From SFEL01 sp963640685 (lineage in GTDB: Bacteria; Bacillota; Clostridia; Christensenellales; CAG-138), in contig CAVIAA010000008.1 of the NCBI GenBank assembly GCA_963640685.1, positions 1 to 58,416 on the forward strand: a stretch of 58,416 nucleotides of DNA, read 5' to 3'. Shown here piece after piece: positions 20,069 through 28,281 of the stretch. The notes under the pieces are model-generated. The model was not told where the DNA came from. It worked only from the letters and a program-made list of their open reading frames with translations, and did no database searches. The number at the start of each line of letters is the position of its first letter. Position 1 is the first letter of the stretch. The translations under genes were made by a program, and so were the position numbers.

Positions 20069-20101
20069 AGCGGTGAATTTTATAAGGGGGTATATCGAAA
20101 A

Positions 20102-21130
20102 ATGTCCGGCGACGGTACTATTAAGATTTTTGCGGGCAGCGCCAGCAAAGAGTTTGCAGCACAGATGTGCGATTATCTCGGAAGTCCCATGGGAAAGTGC
20201 ACCACGCACATATTCTCCGAGGGCAATACCTTTGTTCGAATCGATGAGAGCATAAGGGATAAAGACGTATACTTCGTGCAGACCCTGGGACTTGATCCCA
20301 ACAACGAGTTTACCGAGCTGCTGTTCTTCCTCGATGCCTTTAAGCGTGCCAGCGCAAACAGCGTCACCGCCATAATACCCTACTTCAGCTACGCCAAGGG
20401 CGACAAGAAGGACGAGCCCCGCGTTTCCATCCGCGGCCGCGTTTGCGCCGAGTGCATCGAGCTTGCGGGGGCGGATCGCGTTGTCACGATGGATCTCCAC
20501 GCCGCGCAGGTTCAGGGCTTCTTCAAGAAGCCGGTGGATCATCTCTACGCACAGGATCTTCTCTGCGCGTATGCAAGGTATCTGGGCATTGTGGACGACA
20601 ACCTCGTCGTCGTATCCCCCGATGCGGGCAGCGCAAAGCGGGCAAGGCTCATGGCAAACGAGCTGGGCTGCGCCGTTGCGATAGGCGACAAGATGCGCTC
20701 CGGCCACGACGAAAACGCCAAAGTGCTCGAGATAATCGGCGACGTAAAGGGCAAGAACTGCATAGTGGTGGATGACTTCACCATATCCGGCGGCACCCTC
20801 GTTGACGTTGCGCATGGGCTCAAGGACAAGGGCGCAAACGACATATATGCCTTCCTTTCCCACGTTGTGCTCAGGGAAAAGGGCGTTGAAAAGATCGAGA
20901 ACAGCCCGATAAAGCTGCTGGTATCCACAGATACCGTAAACTGCCCCGCCGTAAAGGGACACGAAAAGATAAAGATACTTTCCGCCGCGCCCATGTTTGC
21001 GGAGGCGGTGCGGCATATACACGACCGCATGTCCATGAGCAACCTCTTTGACAACCCGAGCCAGAGGATGCTCACCATGAGCTTTGCAAAGCAGATGTCG
21101 CTGGACGATATGCTCAGCATGCACAAATAA
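20102..21130 (+). CDS. prs: Ribose-phosphate pyrophosphokinase (divergent form)
   Basis: This 342-aa enzyme makes PRPP from ribose-5-phosphate and ATP. It has the paired phosphoribosyltransferase folds, MDLHAAQVQGFF, VVSPDAGSAKRA and the PRPP loop VVDDFTISGGTL. It is longer than the usual bacterial form (about 315 aa), and the conserved YARQDRK reads YAKGDKK, placing it in a divergent subgroup. An open frame extends upstream into the PHP gene, but only the ATG at 20102 has a nearby AAGGGGG site and a promoter. A terminator follows. Confidence 0.92.
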   Translation: MSGDGTIKIFAGSASKEFAAQMCDYLGSPMGKCTTHIFSEGNTFVRIDESIRDKDVYFVQTLGLDPNNEFTELLFFLDAFKRASANSVTAIIPYFSYAKGDKKDEPRVSIRGRVCAECIELAGADRVVTMDLHAAQVQGFFKKPVDHLYAQDLLCAYARYLGIVDDNLVVVSPDAGSAKRARLMANELGCAVAIGDKMRSGHDENAKVLEIIGDVKGKNCIVVDDFTISGGTLVDVAHGLKDKGANDIYAFLSHVVLREKGVEKIENSPIKLLVSTDTVNCPAVKGHEKIKILSAAPMFAEAVRHIHDRMSMSNLFDNPSQRMLTMSFAKQMSLDDMLSMHK

Positions 21131-21144
21131 ATACGGCTTGTATC

Positions 21145-21175
21145 AACGCCTCGTGACATTGCTGCGGGGCGTTTT
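21145..21175 (+). terminator. prs terminator
   Basis: AACGCCTCG (21145-21153) and CGGGGCGTT (21165-21173) pair with one G-T, followed by further T. Confidence 0.75.
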
Positions 21176-21206
21176 TCTTTCGGGTATAATGAATGAGAGG
21201 TGCTGC

Positions 21207-21875
21207 ATGGAGGAAATGAGCTTTTGCGGGGCGCTCGGCATACGGCGCGGGGCGACCGCGATAATCGGCGGCGGTGGAAAGACCAGCCTTATGCTGCAGC
21301 TTGCCGGCGAGCTTTGCGCCGCCGGCAGCGTTATAATATGCACGAGCACGCATATTTGGCGGCCGGAGGGGATAGCCGTGCTGGAAAGCGCAAAAAAAGA
21401 AGAGATCGCCGCGGCGCTTGTGCGGTATGGCACCGTGTGCATAGGCGAGGCGGAGGGGGAAAAGCTGACTGCGCCGGGGCTGCCGATAGAGCAGCTGACG
21501 GACATTGCCGACTATGTGGTAGTTGAGGCGGACGGCTCAAAGGGGCTGCCGCTCAAGGCGCACAACGCCAGCGAGCCTGTCATACCGCAGGGCGCAGGGG
21601 TGATATATGTCGTTGGGGCGGACGGCATAGGCAAGCCTATCGCCGAGGCTGCGCACCGGCCGGAGCTTTATGCTGCGGCGCTCGGGGTGGATGTGAGCCA
21701 CACGGTAACGCCAAAGGACGCGGCGGCGATGGTGGACTACGGCAGCACGGTGCTCTTCAACAAGGCGGAGAGCCAAGCGGACATTGAAAACGGCAGAGCC
21801 TTTGCGGCGGCCTTTTGCGGCAGAACGGTCATCGCCTCGCTCAGGCAGGGCAGGGTGGTCGAGGTGATAGGCTAA
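21207..21875 (+). CDS. yqeC: YqeC-like selenium/molybdenum hydroxylase accessory protein
   Basis: A 222-aa P-loop protein with Walker A-like IIGGGGKTSLM near the start, CTSTHIW, VVEADGSKGLPLKAH and VGADGIGKP. These are signatures of YqeC, a family linked by gene context to selenium-dependent molybdenum hydroxylases; its biochemical role is unproven. The ATG at 21207 follows GAGAGG. ATG codons further upstream fall in the prs end. Its stop overlaps tail-to-tail with the minus-strand PHP gene. The molybdenum cluster at 35-41 kb is the likely functional context. Confidence 0.85.
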   Translation: MEEMSFCGALGIRRGATAIIGGGGKTSLMLQLAGELCAAGSVIICTSTHIWRPEGIAVLESAKKEEIAAALVRYGTVCIGEAEGEKLTAPGLPIEQLTDIADYVVVEADGSKGLPLKAHNASEPVIPQGAGVIYVVGADGIGKPIAEAAHRPELYAAALGVDVSHTVTPKDAAAMVDYGSTVLFNKAESQADIENGRAFAAAFCGRTVIASLRQGRVVEVIG

Positions 21876-22651
21876 ACCCTGTGCATGACCGGTTGCATGT
21901 CCTTAAAGGTCGCAACGTAGGGTATGCCGGCTGCGCGTATCATATCCAGCGCTTCGCATAGGCGCTTGCCGACCCTGTTTGGCCGGTGCGCATCTGAGCC
22001 GGTAGTTACGTATTCACCGCCCAGCTCGCGGTAGCGGCGGAGTATATCCAGCCCCCATGCGGGGTCGTCCAGCCACGCGGAGGTGTTGACCTCCGGCGCC
22101 TTGCCCCGGCTTATCAGCTCGCGGAATATGCCGTCAAAGGCATCAGGTGCAAAGGAGTACAGCATTGCGCGCTCGGCATACGGGCTGTGCTTTGCGCAGA
22201 AGTCATAGTGACCCATCACGGAAAAATCCGTCGCCCTTATGCACTCAAGCGCCTTTTCAACGTATGCCCGGTAGGCCTGCTCCCGGCTTTTGCCGGCAAA
22301 GTATTCCGGATAATAGGCGTCAACGCCGTCCACCATGTGCACGGAGCCTATTATAAAGTCGAGGTGACAGCCGGCGGCATAGGCATGCGCCGCGTCGCTC
22401 GCCGCCCTGTCCCTCATGCCTATCTCCATGCCGAGCGATATGTCGATATCCGGAAACAGCGGCCGCAGTGAATCTATCTCGCGGTTGCGCGATGCGATAT
22501 CCGCCGGCGGCATGCCGCTGCCGTCAAAGTCAACGTGGTCGGTAAAGCAAAGGTGGGTTATTCCGGCGCTCTGCGCGGCGCGCAGCTGGTCGATGACGGG
22601 CGTGTCGGAATCCGCCGAGTAACAGGTGTGTACGTGGTAATCAAAAAGCAT
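21872..22651 (-). CDS. PHP-family histidinol-phosphatase-like protein
   Basis: This 259-aa PHP protein resembles HisK/HolPase-type histidinol phosphatases: DYHVHTCYSADS at the N-terminus, CFTDHVDFDG, GMEIGMR, FIIGSVHMVDG, MGHYDFCAKH and TTGSDAHRPNRVG. It would hydrolyse L-histidinol phosphate in histidine synthesis, but no his genes are nearby, so other phosphoesters are possible. The ATG at 22651 follows GGAGAG; the upstream ATG at 22681 is less favoured. Its stop codon overlaps that of yqeC on the other strand. Confidence 0.85.
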   Translation of the reverse strand: MLFDYHVHTCYSADSDTPVIDQLRAAQSAGITHLCFTDHVDFDGSGMPPADIASRNREIDSLRPLFPDIDISLGMEIGMRDRAASDAAHAYAAGCHLDFIIGSVHMVDGVDAYYPEYFAGKSREQAYRAYVEKALECIRATDFSVMGHYDFCAKHSPYAERAMLYSFAPDAFDGIFRELISRGKAPEVNTSAWLDDPAWGLDILRRYRELGGEYVTTGSDAHRPNRVGKRLCEALDMIRAAGIPYVATFKDMQPVMHRV

Positions 22652-22714
22652 ATTTTTCTCTCCGCATATCGATTTCAACAAGCCGTATTATACATCAAAA
22701 GCGCCCCGAAGTCA

Positions 22715-22743
22715 TTGACTTTTAAGCAGCGATAAAATATAAT
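22715..22743 (+). promoter_or_regulatory. leuS promoter
   Basis: TTGACT (22715-22720), 17-base spacer, TATAAT (22738-22743). It leaves a leader of about 120 bases before leuS in which I see no T-box motif. Confidence 0.8.
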
Positions 22744-22872
22744 ATACGCGATATCGGCATGTTCGCCAATAAGAGTGATGCCGCAACCGCAGGGCTGTCG
22801 TTTTTGGCTGAAATTCCGGCTGAAAAGGGGCCTTTTTCTTTTGTTCAACATTCTGTATCGGAGGAAATATAC

Positions 22873-25287
22873 ATGGCAGAGCGCTACGATCACGATAAGG
22901 TAGAGCTGAAATGGCAGAAGATATGGGAGGACGCCCATTGCTTTGAGGCAAAGAGCGACTATTCCATGCCCAAGTTTTACCCCCTTATAGAGTTCCCGTA
23001 TCCATCGGGGCAGGGGCTTCACGTTGGGCATCCCCGCTCCAACACCGCGCTGGATATAATCGCCAGAAAGCGGCGCATGGAGGGGTATAACGTGCTTTAC
23101 CCGATAGGCTGGGACGCATTTGGCTTGCCGACCGAGAACTACGCCATAAAGACCGGCATACACCCCGCAAAGGTCACGCACGACAACATAGAGCATTTCC
23201 GCGCACAGCTGAAGCGGCTGGGCTTCAGCTTTGATTGGAGCCGCGAGATAAACACCACCGACCCCGCCTATTATAAATGGACGCAGTGGATATTCCTCAA
23301 GTTCTTTGAAAAGGGGCTTGCATACAAGGCAGAGATACCAATAAACTTCTGCACCTCCTGCAAGGTCGGCCTTGCAAACGAGGAGGTCGTGGACGGCGTA
23401 TGCGAGCGCTGCGGCGGCGTTGTCGTTCAAAAGGTGCGCAGCCAGTGGATGCTCAAGATAACCGAGTACGCTCAGCGGCTCATAGATGACCTTGACGACC
23501 TCGACTATATCGAGCGGGTAAAGACGCAGCAGAAGAACTGGATAGGCCGCAGCGAGGGCGCGGAGGTAGTGTTCTCCATCGAGGGCTACCCCGAGGGGCT
23601 CAAGGTATACACCACCCGCTGCGATACCCTCTTTGGCGCAACGTATATGGTGGTCTCCCCCGAGCACCCCATAATCGAGGCCATGCAGGGCGTTATAGAA
23701 AACATGGACGAGGTGCGGGAATATCAAAAGGCCGCCGCCCGCAAGAGCGACCTTGAGCGCGCCGAGCTGAACAAGGAAAAGACCGGCGTTATGCTGAAGG
23801 GTCTAAAGGCCACCAATCCCGCGACCGGCAAGCCGATACCCGTATGGATATCCGACTATGTGCTCATGGGCTACGGCACAGGTGCTATAATGGCCGTTCC
23901 CGCGCACGACGAGCGCGACTGGGAATTTGCAAAGAAGTTCGATATGCCCATAATCGAGGTAGTCTCCGGCGGAAAGGACGTTCAGCAGGAGTGCTATTCC
24001 GACGTTGAAAACGGCGTGCTGGTAAACTCCGGCTTTCTGAACGGGCTGACTGTCAAGGAGGCCATCCCAGCCATGATAAAATGGCTGGAGGAGAAGGGAA
24101 TTGGCACCAGGAAGGTAAACTACAAGCTGCGCGACTGGGTATTTACCCGCCAGCGCTACTGGGGCGAGCCGATACCGCTCGTGCACTGCGAGAAGTGCGG
24201 CTGGGTGCCGCTGCCATACAGCGAGCTGCCGCTAAAGCTGCCCGAAATAGCCGACTTTGAGCCGACGGACGACGGCTCCTCCGCCCTTGCCCGCGCGACA
24301 GACTGGATAAAGACCACCTGCCCCAGGTGTGGCGGCCCCGCCGAGCGCGAGACGGACACCATGCCCAACTGGGCGGGCTCAAGCTGGTACTTCCTGCGCT
24401 ATTGCGACCCGCACAACGACAAGGAGCTTGCGAGCAGGGAGGCGCTGGAATACTGGCTGCCGGTGGACTGGTACAACGGCGGAATGGAGCACACCACGCT
24501 GCACCTGCTGTATTCAAGGTTCTGGCATAAGTTCCTGCACGATATAGGCGTTGTGCCGACCAAGGAGCCGTATAAAAAGCGCACCAGCCACGGCATGATA
24601 CTCGGCGAAAACGGCGAAAAGATGTCCAAATCCCGCGGCAACGTCGTAAACCCCGACGATATAGTCGAGGAGATGGGCGCGGACGCCTTCAGGCTGTATG
24701 AAATGTTCATGGGCGCCTTTGACCAGCCGATACCCTGGAGCACGCAGGGCGCAAGGGGCTGCCGCAGGTTCCTCGACAGGATATGGCGCATGCAGGATAT
24801 GCTCAACGACTTTGACGGCATACGCCCCGAGATGATGGCATTGGTACACGGTACCATAAAGAAGGTATCCGAGGACTACGAGGCCATGAAGTACAACACC
24901 GCCATCGCCGCTATGATGAGCATGGTGAACGAGCTGTATAACAACGGCAGCGTATCAAAGGAGGAGCTGCACATACTGCTGACGCTGCTCAACCCCGTTG
25001 CGCCGCACATGACCGAGGAGCTGAACCAGCTGCTTGGCTACGAGCAGCCGCTGTACTGCACGCCCTGGCCGAGCTGGGACGAGAGCGCGCTGGTAAAGAA
25101 CACCATCGAGTACGGCGTTCAGGTGAACGGCAAGATACGCGCCCGCATAGAGCTTCCGGCGGATATGCCCAAGGAGGAGGTCGAGGCGGCGGCAAAGGCG
25201 CACAAGGACGTCATACCCTTCCTCGAGGGCAAGACGGTACGCAAGGTCATAGTCGTAAAGAACATAGTGAATATAGTCGTTGCCTGA
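22873..25287 (+). CDS. leuS: Leucyl-tRNA synthetase
   Basis: The 804-aa class I enzyme attaches leucine to tRNA-Leu and edits mischarged products. It has the HVGH form of the HIGH motif (GLHVGHPRSNTA), the CP1 editing domain with TTRCDTLFGATYMVV, a zinc-type Cys pair region (CEKCGWVP, CPRCGGP) and KMSKS (GEKMSKSRGNVVNPD). The ATG at 22873 follows GGAGGAAATATAC. The frame is open further upstream, but only this start has a ribosome-binding site and gives the standard MAERYDHDKVELKWQ beginning. Confidence 0.96.
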   Translation: MAERYDHDKVELKWQKIWEDAHCFEAKSDYSMPKFYPLIEFPYPSGQGLHVGHPRSNTALDIIARKRRMEGYNVLYPIGWDAFGLPTENYAIKTGIHPAKVTHDNIEHFRAQLKRLGFSFDWSREINTTDPAYYKWTQWIFLKFFEKGLAYKAEIPINFCTSCKVGLANEEVVDGVCERCGGVVVQKVRSQWMLKITEYAQRLIDDLDDLDYIERVKTQQKNWIGRSEGAEVVFSIEGYPEGLKVYTTRCDTLFGATYMVVSPEHPIIEAMQGVIENMDEVREYQKAAARKSDLERAELNKEKTGVMLKGLKATNPATGKPIPVWISDYVLMGYGTGAIMAVPAHDERDWEFAKKFDMPIIEVVSGGKDVQQECYSDVENGVLVNSGFLNGLTVKEAIPAMIKWLEEKGIGTRKVNYKLRDWVFTRQRYWGEPIPLVHCEKCGWVPLPYSELPLKLPEIADFEPTDDGSSALARATDWIKTTCPRCGGPAERETDTMPNWAGSSWYFLRYCDPHNDKELASREALEYWLPVDWYNGGMEHTTLHLLYSRFWHKFLHDIGVVPTKEPYKKRTSHGMILGENGEKMSKSRGNVVNPDDIVEEMGADAFRLYEMFMGAFDQPIPWSTQGARGCRRFLDRIWRMQDMLNDFDGIRPEMMALVHGTIKKVSEDYEAMKYNTAIAAMMSMVNELYNNGSVSKEELHILLTLLNPVAPHMTEELNQLLGYEQPLYCTPWPSWDESALVKNTIEYGVQVNGKIRARIELPADMPKEEVEAAAKAHKDVIPFLEGKTVRKVIVVKNIVNIVVA

Positions 25288-25302
25288 TAACGGCAAATAA
25301 AG

Positions 25303-25331
25303 CAAATGCCGCCCTAAGAGAGCGGCATTTG
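25303..25331 (+). terminator. Hairpin between leuS and tadA
   Basis: CAAATGCCGC (25303-25312) and GCGGCATTTG (25322-25331) form a perfect 10-bp stem with a 9-base loop. No T-run follows, so it may be a weak terminator, an attenuator or an RNA-processing or stability element. Confidence 0.5.
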
Positions 25332-25351
25332 TGCTATACGGAGGGAAAAGC

Positions 25352-25795
25352 ATGAACGCTGAATATATGGAGTACGCGATAGCGGAGGCAAAGGCTGCGT
25401 ATGCCGAGGGGGAAACGCCGGTCGGCGCCGTAATAGTAAGGGATGGGCGCATCATCGCCGCGGCGCATAACCTGACCGAGAGCCGCGGGGATTCCACGGC
25501 ACACGCGGAGCTGCTGGCGATACAGGCTGCGGAGAGGGCAGCGGGGCGGCGGCTTACCGGCTGCACGCTGTATGTGACTATGGAGCCCTGCTCGATGTGC
25601 GCGGGGGCGGCGCTCAACAGCCGCATTGAGGAGATAGTGTTCGGCGCGTTTGACCCGGAGATGGGCTGCTGCGGCAGCAGAACCGACGTTACCGACGGAA
25701 GGCTTGCCCGCAGGGCGATGGCGCTGGGCGGGGTGATGGAGGAGGAGTGCAAAACGCTGCTAAGCCTCTTTTTCAAGGAAAAAAGAGGCAAATAG
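25352..25795 (+). CDS. tadA: tRNA-specific adenosine deaminase
   Basis: TadA (147 aa) deaminates adenosine-34 to inosine in the anticodon of tRNA-Arg(ACG). It shows the zinc deaminase motif H51-A-E53 (STAHAELLAI) and MEPCSMCAGA (Cys80, Cys83), with Glu53 as catalytic residue. Its length is normal. TACGGAGGGAAAAGC precedes the ATG. It follows leuS after a hairpin and may share its transcript. Confidence 0.94.
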   Translation: MNAEYMEYAIAEAKAAYAEGETPVGAVIVRDGRIIAAAHNLTESRGDSTAHAELLAIQAAERAAGRRLTGCTLYVTMEPCSMCAGAALNSRIEEIVFGAFDPEMGCCGSRTDVTDGRLARRAMALGGVMEEECKTLLSLFFKEKRGK

Positions 25796-25911
25796 CCTGA
25801 CCAATGTGACTATATCTTGAACTTTTGCAGAACCTGCCCCGCTTTTAATACGGCTTTAATCTTTTCGGGATATACTAAGCACAAAGAAAAGGATGAAAGG
25901 AGCGCAGAACA

Positions 25912-26082
25912 ATGCTTAGAATGAACGAAGAAACAAGAAAAAGGACAGAAGCAAGGGAAGCGGTCGAGGCGATGAACGAGCTTATGGGGCATGATGAATG
26001 CGAAACGACAGGGCGCGGAAGCACTGTACAGATACTTTCTGCGCTTATGCTTTTAGGCGGTATACTGCTTAAAAAATTCTGA
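25912..26082 (+). CDS. 56-aa single-pass membrane microprotein
   Basis: This short frame begins MLRMNEETRKRTEAREAVEA, continues through a Cys- and Gly-containing linker (GHDECETTGRGS) and ends with one hydrophobic segment (ILSALMLLGGILL) and the basic tail KKF. It looks like a tail-anchored or single-pass small membrane protein. The ATG follows GGATGAAAGGAGCGCAGAACA, a good ribosome-binding context. It lies alone between tadA and a two-component system, 65 bases before the response regulator. I do not recognise a family. A regulator of the sensor kinase is possible, but that is inference. Confidence 0.6.
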   Translation: MLRMNEETRKRTEAREAVEAMNELMGHDECETTGRGSTVQILSALMLLGGILLKKF

Positions 26083-26095
26083 AACATATGATATA

Positions 26096-26125
26096 ATGCC
26101 CATATCCCATATAGGATATGGGCAT
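26096..26125 (+). terminator. 12-bp hairpin before the response regulator
   Basis: ATGCCCATATCC (26096-26107) and GGATATGGGCAT (26114-26125) form a perfect 12-bp stem. TTGCTTTG follows, a poor T-run. A TATAAT at 26092-26097 overlaps its left arm. It may end the microprotein message or attenuate the downstream genes. Confidence 0.55.
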
Positions 26126-26147
26126 TTGCTTTGTAAAGGAGAGAGCC

Positions 26148-26819
26148 ATGCGGATCCTGGTAGTAGAGGACGAGCGCGACCTCAATAACGTTATATGCAA
26201 CAAGCTGAAGGCCTCCGGTTACAGCGTGGACAGCTGCCTCAACGGCGAGGATGCGCTGGATTACATACACGCCGGCAGGTACGACGGCGTGCTCATGGAT
26301 ATCATGCTGCCCAAAATAAACGGTTTTGAGGTGGTAAAGCGGCTGCGTGCGGAGGGGGACAGGACGCCTGTGCTCTTCCTTACCGCGCGGGACGCCGTTG
26401 AGGACATAGTTCACGGGCTGGATATAGGCGGCAACGACTATTTGATAAAGCCGTTTTCGTTTGACGAGCTGCTTGCGAGGATAAGGGTAATGGTGCGCAG
26501 CAAGGAGCAGGGCTACGCAAGTGTGCATACCCTTGCAGACCTGCGGCTGGACAGCGCAGCGCGCACGGTATACCGTGGGGATACCGAGATAGAGCTTTCG
26601 CCGAAGGAATTTGCGCTGCTTGAGTATATGATAATCAACAAGGGGAAGGTGCTCAGCCGGGAGGCTATCGAGGACCACATATACGACGCGGACTATGAGG
26701 GCGGATCAAACGTCGTAAACGTATACATACGGTTCCTGCGCCGAAAGATCGACGAGCCGTTTGAAAAGAAGCTGATACATACCGTGCGCGGCGCGGGGTA
26801 TGTGCTGAAGGAAGAGTAA
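26148..26819 (+). CDS. OmpR-family response regulator
   Basis: A 223-aa regulator with an N-terminal receiver domain (acidic pair in VEDERD, phospho-acceptor Asp51 in GVLMDIMLP, the Lys of YLIKPFSF) and a C-terminal OmpR/PhoB winged helix (ELSPKEFALLEYM, SREAIEDHIY, NVVNVYIRFLRRKID, TVRGAGYVL). It binds DNA when phosphorylated by the partner kinase that begins 4 bases after its stop. AAAGGAGAGAGCC precedes the ATG. Confidence 0.94.
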   Translation: MRILVVEDERDLNNVICNKLKASGYSVDSCLNGEDALDYIHAGRYDGVLMDIMLPKINGFEVVKRLRAEGDRTPVLFLTARDAVEDIVHGLDIGGNDYLIKPFSFDELLARIRVMVRSKEQGYASVHTLADLRLDSAARTVYRGDTEIELSPKEFALLEYMIINKGKVLSREAIEDHIYDADYEGGSNVVNVYIRFLRRKIDEPFEKKLIHTVRGAGYVLKEE

Positions 26820-26823
26820 AGCT

Positions 26824-28236
26824 ATGGAAAAAAAGAAGCCCGAGCAAAAGACAAAGGTCAAGAAGATAAAAAAGCCCAAGCACAAGTTCTGGGAGACAAT
26901 ATCCGTAAAATTCATAATCATATTCTGGTTCACGCTGCTTATGGTCATAGTGTCCGCGCTGGTGATGGTGTTCATGCTGACCGCAAGCAGGCTGACTATG
27001 GAGCAGGATATGCAGCGCAGGGTATTTTCCGGCGTAAAGGCGAACAGCAACGACCTGAAATACGAAAACGACGCGATACAGGCAAAGAGCGGCTTCCAGT
27101 ATTATGTAAACGGCGTGTACTGCCTGATATACGATGCAAACTGCGACAAGGTCGCGGGGGAGTACCCCGAGGGGTTCACGGCGGAGCTGGGCTTTGAGGA
27201 CGGCATACTCCGAACGACGGAATCCGGCGGCAAAAAGTACTATGTATACGACAGCTATATAACCTTTAAGAACGGCAAGCACGCATGGATAAGGGGGGTA
27301 TCGTTGACGACGACCACGGTTACCGTCGCAAGCACCGTTGCAAAGGTGGCTTCATACGTTCTGCCCGGCGTCGTAGTCGCCTCCGCAGTCGGCGGGTACT
27401 TTATAACCCGCGCCGCGCTCAAGCCGATAGACCAGATAGCAAAGATGTCGGACGAGATATCCGAGGCGAGCGACCTTTCCCGCCGGCTGAATATGCGGAA
27501 CGTGACAATGGAGGCGTACATACTCGGCCAGAGCTACGATAAAATGCTGGAGCGGCTGGAGCGCAGCTTTGATATGGAAAAGCAGTTCACATCGGATGCA
27601 TCGCACGAGCTGCGCACGCCGACAGCCGTAATAATCTCCCAGTGCGAATACGCACAGGAGCACGACAAAACGCCGGAGCAGTTCAGGGAGACTATAAGCG
27701 TCATAAAGCGGCAGGCGCGGCGGATGAACGCGATGGTATCGCAGCTGCTGAGCTTTGCAAGGATGGAGCAGGGGACGCAGAAGGTGAAGCTGGAGCATGC
27801 GGACGTCAGCGACATAGTCGAGGCGGTGTGCGAGGAGCAGTCCGAGCTGAACCCAAGTGTGGATTTCCAGTACGCCATAGACCCGAACATAGTATCCGGC
27901 GTTGACGTTACGCTTTTCAGCCGATTGGTCGAAAACCTGATATCCAACGCCTGCAAGTTCGGCGGAAAGCATATAAAAGTCGGCCTGTACGAGGAAAACG
28001 GGCAGATATACCTGTTTGTGCGGGATGACGGCATTGGCATATCCGAGGAGGACCAGAGCAAGGTTTGGGAGCGGTTCTGGCAGGCGGATCCGTCGCGCAG
28101 CGGCAACGGCAGCGGCAGCAACGGGCTCGGGCTGTCCATGGTAAGGGAGATTGCAAAGCTGCACCGCGGCGACGTAACGCTGCAAAGCGCCCCGAGGCAG
28201 GGCAGCACCTTTACGCTGAAGATGCCCAAGGAATAA
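26824..28236 (+). CDS. Membrane sensor histidine kinase
   Basis: The 470-aa kinase has a basic N-terminus, a first membrane helix (about 29-53), an extracytoplasmic sensor region (about 55-160), a second helix (about 170-195), HAMP (ALKPIDQIAKMSDEI), HisKA with the phospho-acceptor His261 (ASHELRTP) and a HATPase domain (VENLISNACKF, RDDGIGI, GSNGLGLSMV). The signal is unknown; the sensor domain has no motif I recognise. It forms an operon with the OmpR-type regulator. Confidence 0.93.
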   Translation: MEKKKPEQKTKVKKIKKPKHKFWETISVKFIIIFWFTLLMVIVSALVMVFMLTASRLTMEQDMQRRVFSGVKANSNDLKYENDAIQAKSGFQYYVNGVYCLIYDANCDKVAGEYPEGFTAELGFEDGILRTTESGGKKYYVYDSYITFKNGKHAWIRGVSLTTTTVTVASTVAKVASYVLPGVVVASAVGGYFITRAALKPIDQIAKMSDEISEASDLSRRLNMRNVTMEAYILGQSYDKMLERLERSFDMEKQFTSDASHELRTPTAVIISQCEYAQEHDKTPEQFRETISVIKRQARRMNAMVSQLLSFARMEQGTQKVKLEHADVSDIVEAVCEEQSELNPSVDFQYAIDPNIVSGVDVTLFSRLVENLISNACKFGGKHIKVGLYEENGQIYLFVRDDGIGISEEDQSKVWERFWQADPSRSGNGSGSNGLGLSMVREIAKLHRGDVTLQSAPRQGSTFTLKMPKE

Positions 28237-28248
28237 ACAATAAGAATA

Positions 28249-28272
28249 AAAAGCCCCGCTATCGGGGCTTTT
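28249..28272. terminator. Bidirectional terminator
   Basis: AAAAGCCCCG and CGGGGCTTTT around a CTAT loop. It lies between the convergent sensor kinase and aminotransferase genes and suits both strands. Confidence 0.9.
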
Positions 28273-28281
28273 GTAATGCCG

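Noticed and set aside
19826..20101. Extended N-terminus of prs
   Set aside because: The upstream part overlaps the PHP gene in another frame and has no Prs homology; promoter and ribosome-binding site support 20102.
22759..22872. N-terminal extension or leader peptide of leuS
   Set aside because: The frame is continuous with leuS but lacks a ribosome-binding site, and homologues start at MAERYDHDK; no leucine-rich leader or T-box is seen.
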